Source: Dama dama (taxonomy: Eukaryota > Chordata > Mammalia > Artiodactyla > Cervidae). From it: a stretch of DNA of 64,000 nt. Positions 34,501 through 46,500 of the stretch are shown here, in pieces. The notes under the pieces were generated by a model. The model ran no database searches, had not been told where the DNA came from, and saw only the letters and a program-made list of their open reading frames with translations. Where the stretch lies: the NCBI RefSeq assembly GCF_033118175.1, contig NC_083701.1:53643001-53707000 (forward strand). The letters are read 5' to 3'. Numbering within the stretch: position 1 is the stretch's first letter; each line of letters begins with the position of its first letter. The position numbers and the translations under genes are program-made.

Positions 34501-37500
34501 CCCATCTCTTTCAGAATTTTCCACAGTTTATTGTGATCCACACAGTCAAAGGCTTTGGCATAGTCAATAAAGCAGAAATAGATGTTTTTCTGGAACTCTC
34601 TTGCTTTTTTGATGATCCAGTGGATGTTGGCGATTTGATCTCTGGTTCCTCTGCCTTTTCTAAAACCAGCTTGAACATCTGGAAGTTCACGGTTCACGTA
34701 TTGCTGAAGACTGACTTGGAGAATTTTGAGCATTACTTTACTAGCGTGTGAGATGAGTGCAATTGTGCGGTAGTTTGAGCATTCTTTGGGATTGCCTTTC
34801 TTTGCGATTGGAGTGAAAACTGACCTTTTCCAGTCCTGTGGTCACTGCTGAGTTTTCCAAATTTGCTGACATATTGAGTGCAACGCTTTCACAGCATCAT
34901 CTTTCGGGATTTGAAGTAGCTCAACTGGAATTCCATCATCTCCACTAGCTTTGTTCGTAATGATGCTTTCTAAGGCCCACCTGACTTCACATTCCAGGAT
35001 GTCTGGCTCTAGGTGAGTGATCACACCATCATGATTATCTGAGTCATGAAGATCGTTTTTGTATTGTTCTTCTGTGTATTCTTGCCACCTCTTCTTAATA
35101 TCTTCTGCTTCTGTTAGATCCATAACATTTCTGTCCTTTATTGAACCCATCTTTGCATGAAATGTTCCCTTGGTATCTCTAATTTTCTTGAAGAGATCTC
35201 TAGTCTTTCCCATTCTGTTGTTTTCCTCTATTTCTTTGCATTGATCATTGAGGAAGGCTTTCTTATCTCTCCTTGCTATTCTTTGGAACTCTGCACTCAG
35301 ATGGGAATATCTTTCCTTTTCTCCTTTGATTTTCGCTTCTCTTCTTTTCACAGCTATTTGTAAGGCCTCCTCTGACAATCATTTTGCCTTTTTGCATTTC
35401 TACCATGGGGATGGTCTTGATCCCTGTCTTCTGTACAATGTCACGAACCTCTGTCCATAGTTCATCAGGCACTCTGTCTATCAGATCTAGTCCCTTAAAT
35501 CTATTTCTCACTTCCACTATATGGTCATAAGGGATTTGATTTAGGTCATACCTGAATGATCTAGTGGTTTTCCCTACTTTCTTCAATTTAAGTCTGAATT
35601 TGGCAATAAGGAGTTCATGATCTGAGCCACAGTCAGCTCCCAGTCTTGTTTTTGCTGACTGTATAGAGCTTCTTCATCTTTGGCTGCAAAGAATATAATC
35701 AATCTGATTTCGGTGTTGACCATCTGGTGATGTCCATGTGTAGAGTCTTCTCGTGTTGTTGGAAGAGGGTGTTTGCTGTGATCAGTGCGTTCTCTTGGCA
35801 AAACTCTATTAGCCTTTGCCCTGCTTCATTCCGTACTCCAAGGCCAAATTTGCCTGTTACTCCAGGTGTTTCTTGACTTCCTACTCTTTCATTCTAGTCC
35901 CCTATAATGAAAAGGGCGTCTTATGAGTTAGTGTCACTAGCTCATAGCAAAACCAAGTCCTCGCTGATACTACCAGGCTAGCATTGGATGTCAGGTGCTG
36001 CTCTTCTCTTCCTCACTATTGATAAACGACTAGATTGTATCTTAGTTTTTATTAACACATTTTGTCATTTTCATTATTAAAATAAACATTCTTGTTATGT
36101 GGATCTTAGTGTACATGTGCAAGTTTTCTAGAAGTGGAATTGTATTTGTTGTTGTTTAGTCACTAAGTCGTGTCCAAATCTGTTGAGACACCATGGACTG
36201 TATCCTGCCAGGCTCCTCTGTCCATGGGATTTTCCAGGCAAGAATACTGGAGTGGGTAGCCAGACTCTTCTCTGGAGGATTTTCCCAGCCCAGGGATAGA
36301 ACCCGTGTCTCCTGCATGGGCAGGCAGATTCTTTACCACTGAGCCACCTGGGAAACCCACTAAAGGGTGTATAGCGCATCATAAAATTTGATTTATAATC
36401 ATTACGAAAAGCCTATACTTCTGTTCCTACCAACAGGGCACCTTAGCCAAAAATAGAGATTAACAGTCTAAGATTTTTTTTTTTCCTGGCTAATGGAGGT
36501 ATCATATTATTTTAATCATTTTTTTTTTTTACTAGTGAGTTTGAATATTTTGGCCTTTTTTTCTAAACCATAGTTTTCCTGTTCATATTCTTTTACTATG
36601 ATAAAAAAAAATGATAACCTTGTCATTCTTGTTGAGTTTTAAAGGCACTTTGTATGTTATTAGTACTGTGTTATATTTGTGGCAAGTATTTGTCTTCCTG
36701 CCTCCTGTATGTCTTTTATTTACTCATAAGAAGGCTTTCTCCACCCTGAGATTATTTAAACAATCTTCTAACAAAACGACTTTACTTTTCCCTTAAAACA
36801 TTTAGATTATTGATCTATCTGGAATAAGGAATGTTTTTGTATAATTTTTTTCCTAAAATTCCCTAATGTTCCACTAGTATTTGTTGACTAGTCCATTTCT
36901 TTCAAAATAATTGGAAATTCAACATCATGTTTTAAATGCCTACACAGGCATTAGCTTGCAGTAAAATTTCTATTGCTTGCCTTTCACTTAACTGACTGGA
37001 TTAACTGATATTCTCTGTTCTCTTTTAATAACATACTGACTGAAGACGACAGTAAGCTTGATGTGTATTGCTAGTAGGCTACTCAGTTCTCTGCTGTTAT
37101 AATTCTGTTTCTGCTAGCTGAGTTTTACATCAGTAATAATCAGATTTTTTCATTCTAAAAACTTGTCAACTGTGTTTGTTGACACATTTTCATTTAATGC
37201 AGTATTATATAAATCAGTAAAACAAAAGTACAAAAAGAAGGAAAGGTGCCCTTTTAAAGACAACAAAATTGCATGCTTTGGAAAGAAACAATGGGTCACT
37301 AAAAAACTTGAGGCTAATAAGGACATGGTTTAATTAATTAAATCTTTCTTAGTGTATGTGTATATATATTAATCTAAACAGTTCTAGGAGCAGGGAATGA
37401 AATACATGAAAAGTGAAAGTCACTCAGTTGTGTCCAACTCTTTGTGACCCTGTGGACTATACAGTCCATGAAATTCTCCAGGCCAGAATACTGGAGTGGG

Positions 37501-40500
37501 TAGCCCCTCCTTTGTCCAGGGGATCTTCCCAACCCAGGGATTGAATCCAGGTCTCCCACGTTTCAGGCGGATCCTTTACCAGCTGAGCCACCAGAGAAAT
37601 CCTGAAATATGTGAGTCAAGGATTCTTTCTGTACCGCAGGAAGACCTGTTAACTGAAAACTAAAACAACAATAAAAATCGAATACAGTTTGGTGTATGAG
37701 GGGAAGTTTATTTTCTGACTTGTAACCCTTTTTTATATATTTTCTTGTAAAACATCTTAATGATGTAATCCATCTTACTGCTTTATATTATGGGCTCCCC
37801 AGATGGTTCAGTAGTAAAGAATCCACCTGCCAATTCAGGAGATATGCAAGAGACACGGATTGGATCTCTGGGTTGGGAAGATCTCTTGGAAGAGGACATA
37901 GCAAGCTACTCCAGTATTCTTGCCTGAAAAAATCCCATGAAGAGAGGAGCCTGGTGGGCCACAATCCGTGGGGTCACAGAGAGTCGGACACGACTGAGCA
38001 TGAAGCATGAGACACTATATTTATAAAGCATGAGACACTGTATTTATAAGGAGACACTAAATTTATAACATATTTAAAAATGTGTTAACAAAAACACAAG
38101 TTGTTAATGCATAACGTAGCATTTTCATACCATAGACATGTCTGTGTAGGAATTTAGAGCATGATGTGATATTTCCAACTAGGTAAAAATCTGATTGTTA
38201 ATTTTAAACTTAAGAATGAAGACTAGATTACTGCATTGCATTTGTTATCTATTGCTGTATAATAACTTACTTCAGGACTTAGTAACTTGAAACAATAAAC
38301 ATTTGTCATCTCACAGTTTCAGTGAGAAATCAGAATGGCTTAGCTAGGTGGTTCCCTCTCAAGATTTCTCAAGACAATGTAACCAAGATGTCGGCCACAA
38401 CCGCAGTGATCCGAAAGCCTGACTAGAACTGAAGGGTACACTTCCAAACTTCACTCACGGGCTGCTGGTGGTTGTCAGGAGCCCTGAGTGCCTCCTCACG
38501 TGGGTCTGCCGCATGCAATCGAAGAGAAAGAGCAAGATACGAGATGCAGTCTTGTAAGACCTAACCTAAGAAGTCACATACCGTCACTTCTGTTTCTTAC
38601 AAGTGAGCCAGTGGGATAGCGCGTACTCAAGCAGGGGACTTGGACACCTACTTGTGAAGAGGAGAGTCACCAGTGCACTGCTGGTATTTTTATTTTGTGC
38701 GTTTTTGTGTCAAGGAGAGGGAGGGATTCATTCATAATGTTCTGCTTCTGTTTAGGACACTGCCTTAGGAAAACCACGAGAGGTGTTTCGACTTCCTACA
38801 GATTTGACAGCATGTGACAATCGCCTTTGCGCATCCATCCATTTCACATCTTCTACCTGGGTTACCTTGTCAGATGGAACTGGAAGACTGTACCTCATTG
38901 GAACAGGTGAACGTGGAAATAGTGCTTCTGAAAAATGGGAGGTGAGTTGTTTTGTTTTTCTTTAGACTTAATGCTGAGTCTGGAAAGTATATGCAAGTTA
39001 GATCTTAGTGATTTTGAAATAACACCTTTTTGAGGATGGTTTACATGTGACCTCTTGATTTTTATAATATATAGTGTTTAGGATATCTTTTAAATTATAA
39101 AATGTTTACCTTTTATGAAACTGATATAGTAGCTATTCCTGTTTTGATCTGGGGTGAGTGCAGTTGTCAACAATTGCATTTGTTTTTCAGCAAATACCAA
39201 TTGAATGCTTTGTAAATATAAAGCGGTATCTTAAGTATTGACCTTGCTACCTTTGTTTTTGTAGAGTTGGCCAGAGAACTACATTGTCATGTCTTTTCTC
39301 CTTTTCTCATGTTTTATTCTCAACTATATTTACAAGCCTAGCACACTTATACTGCACCACTTGGCTATCTGATATGTTTAAACTAGTCAAATAGTAACTT
39401 TACCAGAATATTCCCTATTTAGAAAAATATACCATAGCATCAGTTCAGTCATTCAGTCGAGTTTGACTCTGAGACCCCATAGACTGCAGCACGCCAGGCT
39501 TCCCTGTCCATCACCAACTCCGGGGCTTACTCAAACTCATGTCCATAGAGTCAGTGATGCCATCCAGCCATCTCATCCTCTGTCATGCCCTTCTCCTCCT
39601 GCCTTCAGTCTTTCCCAGCGTCAGAGTCTTTTCTAATGAGTCAGTGCTTTGTATCAGGTGGCCAAAGTATTGAAGTTTTAGCTTCAGCATCAGTCCTTTC
39701 AATGAATATTCAGGACTGATTTCCTTTAGGATGGACTGGTTGGATCTCCTTGCAGTCCAAGGAACTCTCAGGAGTCTTCTCCAACACCACAGTTCAAAAG
39801 CATCAATTCTTTGGCCCTCAGCTTTCTTTATAGTCCAACTCTAACATCCATACATGACTACTGGAAAAACCATAGCTTTGACTAGATGAACCTTTGTTGG
39901 CAAAGTAATGTCTCTGTTTTTTAATATGATATCTAGGTTGGTCATCGCTTTTCTTCCAAGGAACAAGCATCTTTTAATTTCATGGCTGCAGTCACCATTT
40001 GCAGTGATTTTGGAGCCCAAAAAGTAAAGTCTCACTGTTTACATTGTTTCTCCATCTTTTTCCCATGAAGTGATGGGACCGGTTGCCATGTTCTTAGTTT
40101 TCTGAATGTTGAGTTTTAAGCCAACTTTTTCACTCTTCTCTGTCTCCTCTTTCACTTTCTTCAAGAGGCTCTTTAGTTCTTCTTTGCTTTCTGCCATAAG
40201 GGTGGTGTATTCTGCATATCTGAGGTTATTGATATTTCTCCTGGGAATTTTGATCCCAGCTTGTGCTTCATTCAGCCCGGCATTTTTCATGATGTACTCT
40301 GTATATAAGTTAAATAGGCAGGCTGACCATATACAGCCTTGACGTACTCCTTTCCTGATTTGGAACCAATCTGTTGTTCCATGTCCAGTTCTAACTGTTG
40401 CTTTTTGACCTGCATACAGATTTCTCAAGAGGCAGGTCAGGTGGTCTGGTTTCCCATCACTTGAATTTTCCACAGTTTGTTGTGATCCACACAGTCAAAG

Positions 40501-43500
40501 GCTTTGGTGTAGTCAATAAGGCAGAAGTAGATGTTTTTCTGGTATTCTCTTGCTTTTTTGATGATCCAGCGGATGTTGGCAATTTGATCTCTGGTTCCTC
40601 TGCCTTTTCTACATCCAGCTTGAGCATTTGGAAGTTCATGATTCATGTACTGTTGAAGCCTGGCTTGGAGAATTTTGAGCATTACTTTGCTAGCGTGTGA
40701 GATGAGTGCAATTGTGCGGTCGTTTGAACATTATTTGTCATTGTCTTTCTTTGGGATTGGAATGAAAACTGACCTTTTCCAGTCCTGTGGCCACTGCTGA
40801 GTTTTCCAAATTTGTTAGCATATTGAGTGCAGCACTTTCACAGCATCATCTTTCAGGATTTGAAATAGCTCAACTGGAATTCCATCACCTCCACTAGCTT
40901 TGTTCGTAGTGATGCTTCCTAGGCCCACTTGACTTCACATTCCAGGAATCTGGCTCTAGGTGAGTGATCACACCATCGTGGTTATCTGGGTCATGAAGAT
41001 CGTTTTTGTATTGTTCTTCTGTGTATTCTTGCCACCTCTTCTTAATATCTTCTGCTTCTGTTAGGTCCATACCATTTCTGTCCTTTATTGTGCCCCTCTT
41101 TGCATGAAATTTTCCCTTGGTATCTCTGATTTTCTTGAAGGGATCTCTCATTGTTCCCATTCTATTGTTTTCCTCTATTTCTTTGCACTGATCACTGAAG
41201 AAAGCTGTCTTATCTCTCCTTGCTGTTCTTTGGAACTCTGCATTCAAATGGGTATATCTTTCCTTTTCTCCTTTGCCTTTAGCTTCTCTTCTTTTCTCAG
41301 CTGTTTGTAAGGCCTCCTCAGACAACCATTTTGCCTTTTTGCATTTCTTTTTCTTGGGGATGGTCTTGATCCCTGTCTCTTGTACAAGGTCATGAACCTC
41401 TGTCCAGTGTTCTTCAGGCACTCGGTCTATCAGATCTAATCCCTTGAATGTATTTGTCACTTCCACTGTATAATCACATAAGGGATTTGATTTATAACTG
41501 TAATTATGTACCAATCTCCAAGATGCCATTTTTACTTCAGTTTTTTTAAAACAATGTAACAGGCTTAAATCTGAGGGGCAGGTTTGGATTTTAGTAATAA
41601 TGTGAAATTAGTTTCTTCAGAGCCACAGGTTTTGAAAGTAGACAAAGTGACACTGAGTTGGGCTAATAAGTACAACGTGATATTGCTGCCTTCTAAATTT
41701 CAGCAGGTGGCCTTTACTTCTGGGTAGCTAAAGAGATACGAATTTAATATTTTACATCTTATAAAACATATTTATCAGACCCACAGTTGCCTGTAGACAC
41801 TGGGCTTTAATTATTTGAGAAAAACCAACAAGCCTTAGTGGTTTACCTTTCTTATTGTTATACCAAATGCTGCACTACCAAATTGTGGTATGTTCAAAAA
41901 GCTAAACAAAAGCACAGTGAAATACTAGAACAAGAGCCTATTTATAGGAAACCTTTGCAGTCAGTTGCAGTTTTAAACATTCTGTTCCTGCCTCCAATAA
42001 ATTTTTCTTTTCTTTTCTTTTTTACTGAGGATGTGTGGTATAAAGCAGCCAGCTACCTGAAACAGTTGAAAAGAATTTGGAGAATGATGGACAGGAATGA
42101 TATGAATGAAAATCTGTCTGTTATCAAGCTATGTGGATTCTGTTGGTTTTCAGTAGGAAGAAACACATTGACCCTCTTCACCTTCAGATTAGAAATAACA
42201 CCACATAGTCCATCAGAAGAAAATTCATATGGGTTTATGATTCATTCAGTTTCTGCTATGTATATCTCCTTGGGCCATATTAGGCCTTCAATAATATTTT
42301 AAAAATAAATTAAAATTTTAAATTTATTCCATATCCTCTTCAGTATATATACTGCCGTAATGAATTCAGTCCTCTCTGGGGAGGTGGGAACAGTGGGGAA
42401 GTTATGGGACCCGGGCATTAACTGAAGTGGAAGGGATACTGTGGGGTATTGGTCACTTTGAGAGAAATAACTCAGAGTTTTGGGACTTTGCGGGAATTGG
42501 TGTAAGAGAGGAGGCTAAAGGTGGAAGTGATGGGGGCATGGTATGGCATAAGGGGGCCCAGCAAGCGTGGTGTTGATGACTGAAATGTAGAAAGAGAAAT
42601 GAAAGAAGGCAGGGAATGTGTGGCCTCTAACGTGATGGGAGTGCTGTATATCAACAGTTTCACAATTGATTTGCCAGGCTTGTCAGAGGACTGGAAACAT
42701 CAGCCTAAGGATTGTTAAAAGTCCTGACATGGTCTCTTCCGGCCTCACTCACATGAGAGAGAGAGCGGGAGGAAGCAGTAAACTGGCTGCTTGGACTTGG
42801 CAAAACTTAACTGCTGTTTCTCCCTACTCTTATTTCCTCTTGTCTCCCAAGCAAAAACAAAACCCACTTAACCAAAAATATGTCTCTCTGCTCTTCTCTA
42901 TTTTGGGTATTTAAGAGAGGGCCTGCCCTCCCCTCACCTATGGAAGAATTTAGAATTGATTCCAAAGGTCTGCTATTTGAATAATTTTGGCAGAGTTGCT
43001 CAAACACAAAGGGAAATTAATGACATTAAAGCACACTTTTCTTTTTCCTGAACTCTAGTTATAACTTGCAATGTTTTGTTAGATTTGGTGTACAGCAGTG
43101 ATTGAGTTTTATATATATATTTATATTCTTTTCCATTGTAGTTTATTTCAAAGTGTTGAATGTCGTTCCCTATGTTAGTGGGACCTTTTTGTTTATCTGT
43201 TTTATATATGGTAGTTTGTATCTGCTAATCCCAAATTCCTAATTTTTCCCTCTTCCCCTTTGGTAACTATAAGTTTGTTTTCTGAGTTTTTTCCTGTTTT
43301 GTAAATAAGTTAATTTGTATCATATTTTAGATTTCACATATAAGTGATATCATATGATATTTGTCTTTCTCTGTCTGGCTTATTTCACTTAAGTTTGATA
43401 ATCTCTAGGTCTATTCATGTTGCTGCAGATGGTGTTATTTATTCTTTTTATGGCTGAATAGTGTTCCTTTGTATGTATACCACATCTTTATCCATTCATC

Positions 43501-46500
43501 TGTCTGTCGATAGACATTTAGATTACTTCCATGTCTTGGCTGTTAGCTGCTGTGAGCGTTGGGGTAAAGCACGCTTTTCTTTATAAGGCTTTCAGGTAGC
43601 AGCCCACATGAGGGGATTCCAGATACAGGTTTAAAAAGAAAAAAAGAGCTAATTCTTATGTTTCAGTTAGATTTGTATTCAGCTATTTATTTTTTCATTT
43701 ATTGGAAAGACTTGTTTAGAAATCAGTCTTAAAACCTTTCATATTCAGTATTTAACAAAAATATAACAGTCTTTTAGATTATGTGTTGTAAGAAGAATTT
43801 GATAAGATTTTGTACATCTTTCCATGATGCTTTGATTTGCTTTTTTTTTTTTTTTTAGAAGAAATTTAAGGATTTAGCAGTTAGTGGAATTATCTTTTTA
43901 GATGAAATGATATCTGTTTTTGAACAGTAAGAAAGTTTTCATGATTTGTTCTCTAGTTCCTTTGACTCTTTGTAAATTTCTAGAAAACAAACAACAAAGC
44001 AAACCAAAAACAATAGGAAAGCAAGCATACACACACGTATATACAACAGTATTCAGAGACTAAGAAGAAGGCAGAAATAAATTAGATTTGAGATATCATT
44101 AACATATTAATATATATCATATAATGTATAAAATAATATATAACATAAATAGATGGATATACTATTATATGATATATTAATATATCTCAATAAATTAGAT
44201 ATGATATCTAATAAATTAGATATGAGACAGGGGAAGAGATGCAGTAAGGGAATATTGACCTCATTTCCTCTGTATGGAGCACTCTTTTTCACTTGGCAAT
44301 TCTTTTCTAGATTGCTTTTAATTCCCTTTCCCTTGTAAATGCCATTTGGAGGCCCTGTTGTTTTCTGTGAGTATTGATCAGTTTTCTCTGTTAAACAAGT
44401 AGATGTTTTCTAAAAGTTATTTCTTTAAGCAGTATTTTAAACGTGTAAGCTTTTATTTCAGGGCTTTTTTGTTCTCGTGTCCTTGCAGTAAACAGTATCC
44501 AAATTACTTACCGTATTGTCAGAATTCTGTGTATTTCCTCTGTGCTCAATGCATTCATGTAATACGTTTTTGTGAATGCCATCTTTTTTTCTTTTTTGTA
44601 GATTGTATTTAATGAAGAGCTTGGGAATCCTTTTATCATAATTCACAGTATCTCATTGCTGAAAGCTGAAGAACATTCAATAGCTACTCTCCTCCTTCGA
44701 ATAGAGAAAGAGGAATTGGCTATGAAAGGAAGTGGTTTCTATGTTTCCTTGGAGTGGGTCACTATTAGTAAGAAATATGAAGGTAAAACAACAAAATTCT
44801 GATCTCTCTGCAGTAGTTGCCATAATTCAATAGGTTTTGAAATGCAAAGCTGTTCCTGTAAATGCTGTTTGCTTTTTCTTAGGCATTGTGTTGTGATTCT
44901 AGTACCTGCCACCCATTGGAATGAATATTTATAGGTAGTTTCTCCTTAGGTATGGAGTATAAAAAAAAATTATGTGCTTCCACAGTTGAATACACCTTTT
45001 GTGTAAAAGGAGACACTATTACATATTTTGGAAGAATTTAACATATGTTTTTAATGTATACAAAAATATATGTTAATATGTAACATTAAGCACAAGATTT
45101 GTTCTTTGAAATATTTAGTGTAATTTGTTCTTCCCAGTGTTCTAGTTTTATCTCTAGAGGAACACAATAACTTAAATCTTTAGATTAGATGTTGGAAACT
45201 TTCTGTGAAGGGCTAGGTGGTAACCATATGACCTATCACAGTTATTCAACTAGGATCTTGTGCTGCAAAAGCAGCTGTAGATGAAGGCATAAATGAATGA
45301 GTATAGCTGTTTGTTTATTAACACTGATGTTTGAATTTTATATAATTTTGCATGTATTTAAATATTCTTTTGATTTTTTTGAACCATTTAAAAATGTAAA
45401 ATTTATTCTTTAGCTCAAAGGTCATAGTTTGCAGATCCCTGCTTTAGATAAATAAAAACTTTGGTTTTTAAATTAAGGTCCATAACATGGGAGAAATCAC
45501 CATGGGTGTTCTTCCTTCTCTGAGACTCTTGGTTCCGTGACTGCCTGAGCTCAGTCCACAGTGGCACTTGGCTGCAGCTCCTCGGCTTCCGTTCTCTTCA
45601 TCTTTGTTTGCTTCATTCAGCTGGACAGTTATATTTAGACTCACCTTTCTTTTTTTCTCTCCAGCCAATTTTAATTATTGTAATTGTAGAAACGTTCTTT
45701 CTGTGGTTCACTTTAACTTTTCTGGATGTTTCAGTTCCTTTTTTCCTTGAATTACTAATATAATTGTGTTACTTTTTATTTTCGAATGAATATAACAGAG
45801 CAGTGTTGTATTTCTAGACTGTGTTGAGTGAAACATTTGATAAATTATATTTTGTGGTCAAGTAAGTTTGAAAATGTAGGCATACAATAGCCACATTTCA
45901 CATTAAGCATAGTTAAGTTTCTAAAAATCTTGAGTAAAAAAAGAAAATGTAATTTTGATCCAGCCTTTCCCAACCCACTTAGCCATGGAATTCACTTGAG
46001 ACCCACTGTTTTCTATCCCACGTGTTGGGAAAAACCATCCTATAAAATACAGAGTGTCTAAGTTTGGGTCTTTGGAGCCAGGTAGGACTCTGCCTTGCAT
46101 GTACCTATGAAAGAAAAATAGTAATTTTTACTTCATGAAATGAAAAGTCTATTCTTAAATATATGTGAAGTGAATGTGTGAAGGTAGGTGAGGATTTAGA
46201 GAGAAAAATGACATATTTTAGAATGGGTTGTATTATGTATGTATATATATTATTATGGGAAGGATTGAGGGCAGAAGGAGAAGAGGTCGTCAGAGGATGG
46301 GATGGCTGGATGACATCACTGATGCAGTAGAGATAAAGTTGGGCAAACTTCGGGACATGGTGAGGGACAGGGAGGTCTGGCATGCTGCAGTTCGTGGGGT
46401 CACAAAGAGTTGGACACGACTGGGTGACTGAACAACAACAACATAGTATTATGCATAACTCATGATGTTTAGTTATGATTTTTTGACTACTCAGTGTGAA

